The notes under the pieces: generated by a model
What the model saw: the letters and a program-made list of their open reading frames with translations, nothing else
Databases searched by the model: none
Told to the model about the DNA's origin: nothing
From: JBKPRX01 sp046734795
GTDB taxonomy: Bacteria > Actinomycetota > Thermoleophilia > Gaiellales > Gaiellaceae
Reading direction: 5' to 3'
NCBI GenBank assembly: GCA_046734795.1
Contig: JBKPRX010000056.1
Span: 1 to 20,446 of the forward strand
Length of the DNA stretch: 20,446 nt
Made by a program: the position numbers and the translations under genes
Shown here: positions 8,101 through 13,838 of the stretch, piece after piece
Layout: every line of letters starts with the position of its first letter
How positions within the stretch are numbered: the first letter of the stretch is position 1

Positions 8101-8660
8101 ACACCCGGCGTTGCGAGGAGCGTCCCGACCGAGTTCGCGGGAACTTGCGCTGCCACGCCGCCATACGCGGTCGTAAACGTCTGCTCGATGTTGGCCGCCG
8201 GAACGGCACGCTCGACGTTTCCGGTGATCTTGTCTGCGGCGCCGTTTGCGTACGACTCGTACGCCGCCACCGCCGCCTTGTTGTCCTTGAGCTTCTTGCC
8301 TGTGACGACCGGACTCGTCGGAGCAAGTCCGGCGACACCGCCGGTATACGAGGCCGTCGGATCGAGGTCGTACTTGATCATCACGTTGATCGGCGTCGAG
8401 TCGGTCCGGCCGAGCAAGGCCGGATCCGTCTGCGCAGACCCGCCTGTTACCGATTTGCCACCAAGGAATGTCGAGTCGGGCGTGAGCCCCGAACCCGTCA
8501 ACGCAAGCGCCGCGCTACTCCCCTTGGCTGTCGTCGCCAAGCCGCCTGCGACGATCAAGAGTGCGCCCAGTCCGACGATGGCGACTGCCCTCAGCGCGCG
8601 AGCGCGAGCACGTCGCCGTTCGCCCGGGGACGACCCGGTCCACCCACCATTGACTTCCAC
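5196..8660 (-). CDS. Secreted subtilisin-family (S8) serine protease with PA domain and C-terminal nidogen-like module
   Basis: This 1154-residue exported protease has an Arg-rich N-terminus and hydrophobic signal segment (about 20-50). A propeptide region (about 88-195) follows, containing INVMIKYDL and FTTAYGGVAAQVP. The S8 catalytic domain has Asp231 (GVIDTGVWPEHP), His314 (SEGHGTHT), oxyanion Asn415 (ASAGNDG) and Ser636 (GTSMSSPHAAG), so it should be active. A protease-associated (PA) domain is inserted at roughly 465-570 (GKIVVCKRG, GFNVFSGGAAGMILYNN). After about 700 come Fn3-like beta domains. A module at about 925-1090 (VSNGYVVLGGG, FPNTARPNNVVAPLWNDLNP) resembles C-terminal regions of secreted gammaproteobacterial S8 peptidases. 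No membrane anchor or sorting motif is seen, so it is probably released. The GTG at 8660 follows AAAGGGG at 4 bases. Physiological substrate unknown. Confidence 0.93.
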   Translation of the reverse strand: MEVNGGWTGSSPGERRRARARALRAVAIVGLGALLIVAGGLATTAKGSSAALALTGSGLTPDSTFLGGKSVTGGSAQTDPALLGRTDSTPINVMIKYDLDPTASYTGGVAGLAPTSPVVTGKKLKDNKAAVAAYESYANGAADKITGNVERAVPAANIEQTFTTAYGGVAAQVPANSVGTLLATPGVAAVQQDSLEQPLDDNTTFIGATKVWQQLGGSANAGSNVVVGVIDTGVWPEHPMVSPSGISAPAGGLKGCQFGDGSDTAHLGQPFACNNKLIGAYAFTATYMANVGSDGQEFCNDTTKVCSPRDSEGHGTHTLTTAAGDCVQSATLYGVQRGPVCGIAPGAHVIAYRVCLVRGCFSSDSVAAVQRAIADGVDVINFSISGGVQPYTDPVELAFLDAVNAGISVNASAGNDGPTAGTANHGGPWVTTVGASTGPREFRSTLHLTADGGASLDLQGVTLTNGISSATPVVMAATIPGENDLCQTKLTAGSAAAGKIVVCKRGTNGRVEKGFNVFSGGAAGMILYNNSAAVTDLESDNHWLPAIHTQFQNNAVATFVTTHTNVRATWAQGTAAPSQPDVMASFSSRGPDGDWIKPDVTAPGVQVLAGMTPQPDQTTPTNGPSGNLYQAIAGTSMSSPHAAGVSALVAAAHPDWTPAEIKSALMTSSVQSVVKEDGATAADPFDMGAGSIRADRAVNPTLVFNETAANFAAAGTDPLHRIDVNIPSVDSTTFLGSISTERTAINVSGQNQAFKVTTAAPAGVTISVGTNSGNLNVGAGESFTFPITINAPTVAPGQYFGRITLDPQKGGATPVTIPVAFTKQSAAAGIVGLTHSCTPRTFAVSASSKCTVSVSNLAPVAANVQVSVSGSPGLHYSNVTAPASLVAPQLGATWTGLLTPALPPTVNSITATTGPAGGYLPLSAFEVAPIAGVGDDTISNFDVPTFFYGGEPYTRIGVVSNGYVVLGGGTASDVVFTPQTFPNTARPNNVVAPLWNDLNPAGGGGAGNLRIGTLTGGSTTWLVVDYAGVKNFSNATTHTFELWFRLASGAAGTGPSSEELTITYGAGNTASPDPGSGGSSGAENRTGTSGANLTTPANNTEWRVNTSPPTAGGVVTFTYDASADQPKTYTSTASMTSNVTPGTSQVVQTLTVTP

Positions 8661-8720
8661 GTTGCCCCTTTCGGTCGACCGCTACCGCAACGCGGCGGAT
8701 TCCCTCCTGTTGCGGATGCC
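8661..8720 (-). promoter_or_regulatory. G-rich 5' leader of the 1154-aa subtilase
   Basis: The leader has a GGAGGGAA box (8700-8707) inside the loop of a 7-bp helix, CCGCAAC (8709-8715) with GTTGCGG (8685-8691). A 10-base palindrome CGGTCGACCG (8672-8681) follows, then GAAAGGGGCAAC directly before the GTG. The 12-base string GAAAGGGGCAAC (8661-8672) is repeated exactly in the leader of the other subtilase (10610-10621). Confidence 0.45.
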
Positions 8721-8749
8721 ATCCTGAGCCACGCGAGCGCCGTTTTCAA
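8721..8749 (-). promoter_or_regulatory. Candidate promoter of the 1154-aa subtilase
   Basis: On the minus strand TTGAAA (8744-8749, five of six to TTGACA) is followed after 17 bases by CAGGAT (8721-8726), a partial -10 match. It lies between the upstream gene's hairpin and the leader, where a promoter is expected. Confidence 0.45.
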
Positions 8750-8761
8750 TAGGCAAACGAT

Positions 8762-8785
8762 CAGGGGCGGCCGGAGCCGCCCCTG
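8762..8785 (-). terminator. Hairpin with UCCG tetraloop after the 598-aa subtilase
   Basis: A perfect 10-bp stem (CAGGGGCGGC and its complement) closes a 4-base loop that reads TCCG on the minus strand, a C(UNCG)G-type stable tetraloop. It begins 22 bases after the stop at 8808. A short T-containing stretch (TCGTTTGCC) follows. Probable intrinsic terminator. Confidence 0.7.
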
Positions 8786-8807
8786 GTCGCACGCGAATGG
8801 AGTAGCG

Positions 8808-10604
8808 CTACTGCGTCGCCGCAGCCGCGTTCACCATCCCGGCGCCGTAGGCGTCGGAGAAGGAGATCGCGCGCTGGCCGAACGCCAGGTGGCACCAACC
8901 CGTCGGGCACGTCACGCCGTTGAAACCGGCCGACGTGTTCGTCGGGTCGTTCGGAACCATGAAGTTCGTCATGTTCGTCCGAGCGGTTGCCTGCAGACGC
9001 GCCAGGAGACCTGACGGGTTGTCGCGAAGCTCCGGATGCGCAGCGAGCGTCAAGACGCCGACCCCAGTCGCATTCGGAGAGGACATCGACGTTCCCTGCA
9101 GGAAGCCGAAGCCGGCACCGTTGTAGACGAAGCACGCGAACGTGTTGATGTCGCCTGTGTCACGGCAGAGCTCGCCGGAGGCGTCGAGGCCGCCGAACGT
9201 TCCCCAACCGTCGCGGAGGTAGTCACCAGGCCCGCCGTCGGCGCGCGGGATGTTGAACTTCCGCGCCCCACCCGGCGCCGCGATGTCGATCCGGGAGCCG
9301 TAGCTCGAGTAGTACGTCAGCTGGTCCTGCGCGCCGGTGAAGGACGCAGGCCACGCGTTCACGGCGACGTTGTCCTTCGCGCCGATCTGGTTGTTCGTTG
9401 CCGAGACCATGATCACGCCCGGCACGCCGGCAGGCGTCTCGAGCATGCCGCGGAGGTCGGTGACGTACTTCTGGAGGGCAGTCGTGCCCGGAAGCACGCT
9501 TGCGATCCCCTCGTTGCCTTGGTCGACGCGGCCGACGCCGGACAGCCTCACGCCGCCGACAGTGACGGTCGTGCGGTTGACGCGAACGTGCTCGTTCCCC
9601 GCCGACGCGAAGATCGCGGTGCCCTTCGCGCGACAGTAGTTCACGCCGGCGACCCACAGGAGGTAGTCGGCCGCGTCATCCGCTGCGAACGGGTTGTTCG
9701 GATCGAGCGGATCGGAGTAACCGCCGATCGACATGTTGATCACGTCGGCATCGGCGTCGCACGCATCGACCATGCCCTTGACGATCCAGCTCGTGAAGCC
9801 GCCGAAGCCGGTTGCGAGCACCTTGTACCCAGCGACCGTTGCACTCGGAGCGACACCGTTCGACGCAAAGCCGTTCGCTGCGCCGACGATGCGGTTCGCG
9901 ACCCACGTGCCGTGACCCTCGGTGTCCTCGCTCGAGCAATCGGCGAGGATTTGCATCACGCCGGGTCCGAAGGTCGTCGTCAACGTGTTGCACGGGATCT
10001 CGTTCGTCGAGCTCTGGTTGTCGTAATTCGCAAGGAGTTCCTTGTGCGATCCCTGCACGCCCGTGTCGAGAACCGCAACGCGAATACCGGCGCCGCGCGT
10101 CGTCGACCACGCGGGCGCCACGTTCATGCGGTAGTCGTCCCACTGAAGCTTGCCGCCGGGGACGGCACCGCCGAACGGGCCGACTGCGAGGTCGTGCCAC
10201 GGATCCGGCAGGACGCTGCCATTGTCGGGACCGAAGGTCGGATTGTTGTTCCCGTTCCCGCCGATCGTCGTGTCCGGTGGGTTGGCCGCGATCACCTTCT
10301 CCTGGAAGGCGGCGCTGACCTGCTTTTGTGCCTTCAGGGCGGCGACGAGCGCGGCGGCATCGCCGTTTGTCGGCGCAACGCCGAGCGCATCGATCTTCGA
10401 GAGATCGGTGATCACCGCGCCGCCTGCGGCTTCGACTGCCGAGCGCATCGCTGCGGGCGAGGTGCCCTTCGCGAAGCGGACGACCGTCAGGCCGAGTGGG
10501 TTTCGATTCTTCGCCGAAGCGGACGAGCGACCGCTCGCTCCGGCGACGACGAGCGTGGACGCAAGAAGCGCGCACGCGGTCGCCACGAGGAAAATACGCC
10601 TCAC
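8808..10604 (-). CDS. Secreted subtilisin-family (S8) serine protease
   Basis: This 598-residue exported protease has a signal peptide (residues 1-24, RRIFLVATACALLASTLVVAG) and an I9-like propeptide (about 38-105, LTVVRFAKGTSPAAMRSA). The catalytic domain has Asp180 (RVAVLDTGVQGSH), His231 (TEGHGTWVA), oxyanion Asn337 (FASAGNEHV) and Ser506 (GTSMSSPNATG). Triad and oxyanion residues are all present. The Trp after GHGT and the Asn after SSP are departures from the usual GHGTHVA and SSPHVAG. There is no PA insertion and no C-terminal extension: the protein ends just after the last catalytic-domain helix. The GTG at 10604 is chosen because AAAGGGG lies 9 bases upstream and the signal peptide starts at once. 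The longer frame from 10703 lacks this and would overlap the candidate -10 box. Probably released to the medium. Confidence 0.92.
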   Translation of the reverse strand: MRRIFLVATACALLASTLVVAGASGRSSASAKNRNPLGLTVVRFAKGTSPAAMRSAVEAAGGAVITDLSKIDALGVAPTNGDAAALVAALKAQKQVSAAFQEKVIAANPPDTTIGGNGNNNPTFGPDNGSVLPDPWHDLAVGPFGGAVPGGKLQWDDYRMNVAPAWSTTRGAGIRVAVLDTGVQGSHKELLANYDNQSSTNEIPCNTLTTTFGPGVMQILADCSSEDTEGHGTWVANRIVGAANGFASNGVAPSATVAGYKVLATGFGGFTSWIVKGMVDACDADADVINMSIGGYSDPLDPNNPFAADDAADYLLWVAGVNYCRAKGTAIFASAGNEHVRVNRTTVTVGGVRLSGVGRVDQGNEGIASVLPGTTALQKYVTDLRGMLETPAGVPGVIMVSATNNQIGAKDNVAVNAWPASFTGAQDQLTYYSSYGSRIDIAAPGGARKFNIPRADGGPGDYLRDGWGTFGGLDASGELCRDTGDINTFACFVYNGAGFGFLQGTSMSSPNATGVGVLTLAAHPELRDNPSGLLARLQATARTNMTNFMVPNDPTNTSAGFNGVTCPTGWCHLAFGQRAISFSDAYGAGMVNAAAATQ

Positions 10605-10700
10605 TGGTAGTTGCCCCTTTCCGAGCGACGCGCCGCAAGCTGCGACGCGTCGACAGACTGTCGGTTTCCCTCCCCACGAGCCGCCCCTCGTGGCGCGCGC
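10605..10700 (-). promoter_or_regulatory. Structured G-rich 5' leader of the 598-aa subtilase
   Basis: The leader starts with a 7-bp hairpin, CCACGAG/CTCGTGG (10674-10693), followed by a GGGGAGGGAAACCG box (about 10662-10675). A long hairpin of 12 pairs, including one U-G wobble, with a 3-base loop lies at 10626-10652. The ribosome site GGAAAGGGGCAAC then lies 9 bases before the GTG. The box-helix-box order and the 12-base GAAAGGGGCAAC are shared with the other subtilase leader. The first hairpin could instead be the terminator of fumC. Confidence 0.45.
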
Positions 10701-10701
10701 C

Positions 10702-10730
10702 AAAGTACCACGGTTTTCGTGACGTGCCTA
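10702..10730 (-). promoter_or_regulatory. Candidate promoter of the 598-aa subtilase
   Basis: On the minus strand TAGGCA (10725-10730, four of six) is followed after 17 bases by TACTTT (10702-10707, with the key TA and final T). Transcription would begin near 10695. This placement argues against a translation start at 10703. Confidence 0.35.
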
Positions 10731-10746
10731 GGTGCGGAGACGCGAC

Positions 10747-12072
10747 CTAGCCGTGCGGCTTGGCCATGGCGCGGTAGTCGAGCGCCTGGTCGAGAGTCGC
10801 CTCGTCGACGCCTTTTTCGCGTGCGACGTCACGGAGCGATCGTCCTGAAGCAGCAGCTTCCTTGACGATCTCAGTGCCTTGGTCGTAGCCGATGTACGGG
10901 TTGAGCGCGGTCACCGCCGACAGCGTCAGCTCGGCGTAGCGCTCACAGTTCTCGCGGTTCGCTTCGATCCCGACGACGCACTTTTCCGCGAAGAGCGTCG
11001 CCGCGCTCGAAAGGAGCTTGACGGAGTCGAGGATGTTCCGCGCAAGCAGCGGCACGAACACGTTCAGTTCGAAGTGGCCCTGCATGCCGCCGACGGTGAT
11101 CGCCTGGTCGTTGCCGATCACCTGCGCCGAGACCTGCGTGACGACCTCGGGAATCACCGGATTCACCTTGCCCGGCATGATCGAGCTTCCCTTCTGGAGC
11201 TCCGGGAGCACGATCTCGGCAAGTCCCGCACGCGGGCCGGACGCGAGAAAGCGCAAATCGTTCGCGATCTTCGTCAGCGACACAGCGACGGTCTTGAGCG
11301 CGCCGGACGCTTCGACGATCCCGTCCCGCGCAGCCTGCGCCTCGAACGGATCGGCGGGGCCGGAGATGGGAAGGCTCGTGTCGGCGACGAGCTTCTCTCG
11401 CACGCGCTCGGCGAATTGCGGATCGGTGTTCAGTCCGGTCCCGGTCGCCGTGCCGCCGAGCGGAATCTGACCGAGCCGCGGCAGCGCGTCGCGCACGCGT
11501 GCCGCACCTTCGCGCACCTGAGCCGAGTAGCCGCCGAACTCCTGGCCGAGCGTGACCGGCACCGCGTCCATCCAATGCGTGCGGCCCGACTTGACGACGT
11601 CGTCGAACTCACGCGCCTTCCTTGCGAGTGACTCGGCGAGTTGGTCGAGCGCAGGCAGGAGCCGGTTCGTGATCTCGTCGAGCGCCGCGAGGTGCACGGC
11701 CGACGGGAAGACGTCGTTGGACGACTGGCCCATGTTGACGTCGTCGTTCGGGTGCACATCCTCGCCTGCAAGCGCGGCGATCACCTCATTTGCGTTCGTG
11801 TTCGACGACGTGCCGGAGCCCGTCTGGAAGACGTCGATCGGAAACTGGTCGTCGAGCTCGCCGGATGCGACCTGGTCGCCGGCGGCAGCGATGCGCTCGG
11901 CCTTGTCGGCATCGAGCAGACCGAGCTCGGCATTGGCGCGCGCCGCCGCGGCCTTGAGGCGGCCGAGCCAATGAACGACGGCCGGCGGGATCGGCTCACC
12001 GGAGACCGGGAAGTTCTCGACGGCCTTTCGAGTCTCGCTTCCCCAGAGCTCGCGCGTGTCCAGCTTGCTCAC
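10747..12072 (-). CDS. fumC: Class II fumarate hydratase FumC
   Basis: FumC interconverts fumarate and L-malate in the TCA cycle; class II enzymes are iron-free homotetramers. The 441-residue protein has the superfamily signature GSSIMPGKVNP (295-305), which carries the catalytic serine loop, the histidine in GRTHWMDAVPVTLGQEFGG (H166), GTSSNTNANE (87-96) and GQSSNDVFPS (115-124). IPLGGTATGTGLN (203-215) favours fumarase over aspartase. The start is GTG at 12072. The zinc-ribbon gene ends 52 bases upstream, so fumC may belong to an operon with it and the ferredoxin reductase. Downstream the hairpin at 10674-10693 may end its transcript. Length is slightly below the usual 460 or so, with no missing motif. 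Confidence 0.96.
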   Translation of the reverse strand: MSKLDTRELWGSETRKAVENFPVSGEPIPPAVVHWLGRLKAAAARANAELGLLDADKAERIAAAGDQVASGELDDQFPIDVFQTGSGTSSNTNANEVIAALAGEDVHPNDDVNMGQSSNDVFPSAVHLAALDEITNRLLPALDQLAESLARKAREFDDVVKSGRTHWMDAVPVTLGQEFGGYSAQVREGAARVRDALPRLGQIPLGGTATGTGLNTDPQFAERVREKLVADTSLPISGPADPFEAQAARDGIVEASGALKTVAVSLTKIANDLRFLASGPRAGLAEIVLPELQKGSSIMPGKVNPVIPEVVTQVSAQVIGNDQAITVGGMQGHFELNVFVPLLARNILDSVKLLSSAATLFAEKCVVGIEANRENCERYAELTLSAVTALNPYIGYDQGTEIVKEAAASGRSLRDVAREKGVDEATLDQALDYRAMAKPHG

Positions 12073-12124
12073 GTTTCGAGTCTACCCGGCGGCCCGAGGC
12101 CGATCGGTCAGTAGTTCGCCGCGA

Positions 12125-12322
12125 CTAGGAAGCGTCCGACACGACGACGTGCAGACTGCGCCGTTCGAGTGGGCGCTCGCGGAGGAGGCAGCGCGTTCGT
12201 TCGTCAAGCGTGTGCGAGTGCGCCCAGCCGACGTAGCCGCAGCGCGCGCACTCGTCTTCGTTTCGCAGCTCGATCGTCCGTTCCTGGCCGCAACGAAGGC
12301 ACTCGACCGTCAAGTGCTTCAT
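12125..12322 (-). CDS. Small zinc-ribbon protein
   Basis: From the ATG at 12322 this encodes 65 residues, MKHLTVECLRCGQERT then ECARCGYVGWAHS. Two CxxC pairs (CLRC and CARC) separated by about 14 residues make a classic one-zinc ribbon. The rest is charged and rich in arginine (LDERTRCLLRERPLERR). Zinc ribbons of this size act as nucleic-acid or protein contact modules, but the function here is unknown. An in-frame GTG at 12361 would add 13 residues and sits 15 bases after the reductase stop; neither start has a clear ribosome site. I prefer the ATG because the conserved part begins there. It probably shares a transcript with the ferredoxin reductase upstream and perhaps fumC downstream. Confidence 0.7.
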   Translation of the reverse strand: MKHLTVECLRCGQERTIELRNEDECARCGYVGWAHSHTLDERTRCLLRERPLERRSLHVVVSDAS

Positions 12323-12376
12323 CGCGATTGCATCGGCCCCTGGCAGAGCAACAGTCGTCACTCGTTCGAGGGACGC

Positions 12377-13744
12377 CTACGCGGTCTTCGCGACCGTCGC
12401 GGCACGTTCGAGCAGTTCCTGCCACGTGCAGAGCTTCACGCGCGGGCGGCCTTGCTCGTCGCCGCGGCCTCGCTCGTGCTCGTCGATCGCAGTCCAGCCG
12501 TCGTAGAGGACGCGCGCGACTCCGCGCTCGTCGAGGAACGCGTCAACTGCTTCGGTGCTCGCGCCCTTCGGCGCGATGCGACCGGTTCGCACGTCTTCGA
12601 GCAAGAGCTCGATCGTCTCGGTCGCGTCCTTCTTGTTCGTGCCGATCACGCCGCTCGGGCCGCGCTTGATCCAACCCGCGCAGTACACGCCGGGCAGCGG
12701 CTTGCCGTTCTCGTCGAGAACGCGGCCGCCTTCATTTCGAATCGTTCCGCGATTCTCGTCGAAGGGAACGTCTGGAATCGCGACGCCGCGGTAGCCGACG
12801 CTGCGGAAGACGAGACCGCACGGGATCGCCTCGCGCTCGTCCGTAGGCACTGCGCGCAATGCGCCCGACGCGTCGGCTTCGAGCCGGTTGCGAACGACTT
12901 CGATCGCCTCGACGCGCTCGTCGCCGACGATCTCGACAGGCGAGACGAGGAAGCGCAACACGAGTCGCTTTGCCTTTCCGCTCGGTGTCCGCGTCGCATA
13001 CTCGCGAAGGATCGAGACGTTTCGCTGCGCGTGTTGGGGGTCGGCTGCGACGGCCGCTTCGCTCGCTGCGTCGAGCTCCAAGTCCGCGGGATCTACGATC
13101 ACGTCTGCGCCCGCGAGCTCGCCGAGCTCTTGGAGCTCCGGCGGCGTGAACGCGGCCTGCGCAGGACCGCGTCGTCCGAGCATCACGATCTCCTTGATCG
13201 GCGCCGCACCAATCGCTGCGATCGCCGGGTCGGTTGCGTCTGTCGGTGCGAGCTCCTCGGGCGTCAGCGCGAGCATGCGCGCGACGTCGACCGCCACGTT
13301 GCCGTTTCCGACCACGACCACGCGTTCGACGTCGAGGTCGAACTCGAGCTCCTGGAAGTCGGGGTGGCCGTTGTACCAGGCGACGAACGCAGTCGCCGGC
13401 CACGAGCCCGGCAAATCCTCGCCCGGGATGCCCATGCGGCGGTCGGTCTGCGCGCCGACCGAGTAGACGACGGCGTCGTAGAGCTGAGCAAGATCCTCGT
13501 GGCTCACGTCGCGACCGACTTCGAGGTTGCCGAGGAAGCGAAAGCCTGGGCGGAGCGCGATCTTCTCGAACGCGCGCGAGGCGGTCTTCAGCTTCGGGTG
13601 GTCGGGAGCGACCCCGAGTCGGACGAGCCCCCACGGCGTCGGCAGCCGCTCGATCATGTCGACCTCGACCGGCAGATCCGCAGCGAGCAGGTGGCCGGCG
13701 GCGTAGAAGCCTGCAGGGCCTGAGCCGACGACTGCGACGCGCAC
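12377..13744 (-). CDS. fprA: Ferredoxin-NADP+ reductase, FprA / adrenodoxin-reductase type
   Basis: This flavoprotein moves electrons between NADPH and ferredoxin. From GTG 13744 the protein has 455 residues, normal for the FprA family. It carries the FAD-binding VAVVGSGPAGFYAA (3-16), the family segment PTPWGLVRLGVAPDHPK (about 35-51), the NADP-binding VVGNGNVAVDVAR (about 144-156) and a C-terminal FAD segment GWIKRGPSGVIGTNKKDA (about 357-374). The last is diagnostic for adrenodoxin-reductase-like enzymes. GTG 13744 is preferred to GTG 13762 because a good ribosome site, GAAGGA, lies between them, 6 bases before 13744. It heads the minus-strand group with the zinc-ribbon and fumC genes. Likely partners are small ferredoxins, none of which is in the window. 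Confidence 0.92.
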   Translation of the reverse strand: MRVAVVGSGPAGFYAAGHLLAADLPVEVDMIERLPTPWGLVRLGVAPDHPKLKTASRAFEKIALRPGFRFLGNLEVGRDVSHEDLAQLYDAVVYSVGAQTDRRMGIPGEDLPGSWPATAFVAWYNGHPDFQELEFDLDVERVVVVGNGNVAVDVARMLALTPEELAPTDATDPAIAAIGAAPIKEIVMLGRRGPAQAAFTPPELQELGELAGADVIVDPADLELDAASEAAVAADPQHAQRNVSILREYATRTPSGKAKRLVLRFLVSPVEIVGDERVEAIEVVRNRLEADASGALRAVPTDEREAIPCGLVFRSVGYRGVAIPDVPFDENRGTIRNEGGRVLDENGKPLPGVYCAGWIKRGPSGVIGTNKKDATETIELLLEDVRTGRIAPKGASTEAVDAFLDERGVARVLYDGWTAIDEHERGRGDEQGRPRVKLCTWQELLERAATVAKTA

Positions 13745-13750
13745 GGGTGT

Positions 13751-13756
13751 TCCTTC
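13751..13756 (-). promoter_or_regulatory. Ribosome binding site deciding the fprA start
   Basis: GAAGGA on the minus strand sits 6 bases before GTG 13744. It would fall inside the coding region if GTG 13762 were used, so it supports the shorter protein. Confidence 0.6.
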
Positions 13757-13838
13757 GTTCACGGACGGGCAAATCTACCGATCGCGCTCCCGGCGAACAC
13801 GCTCAAGCGGCGTAACCGGCCGGCCGATCTTCGGAAGG

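Noticed and set aside
8685..8715. Resemblance of the GGAGGGAATCCG leader box to part of a cobalamin riboswitch
   Set aside because: The other required conserved segments of that riboswitch are not present, and the leader of about 60 bases is too short for one.
9036..10610. 524-codon open frame on the plus strand opposite the 598-aa subtilase
   Set aside because: Antisense shadow of an intact S8 protease; Arg-rich with no domain signal.
10605..10703. Upstream ATG giving a 631-aa version of the second subtilase
   Set aside because: It would put 33 extra residues before the signal peptide and overlap the candidate -10 box; GTG 10604 has a proper ribosome site.
12056..13723. 555-codon open frame on the plus strand opposite fprA
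   Set aside because: It runs antisense to a clear FprA reductase, has Arg/Asp-rich composition typical of shadow frames in high-GC DNA, and shows no recognisable motif.
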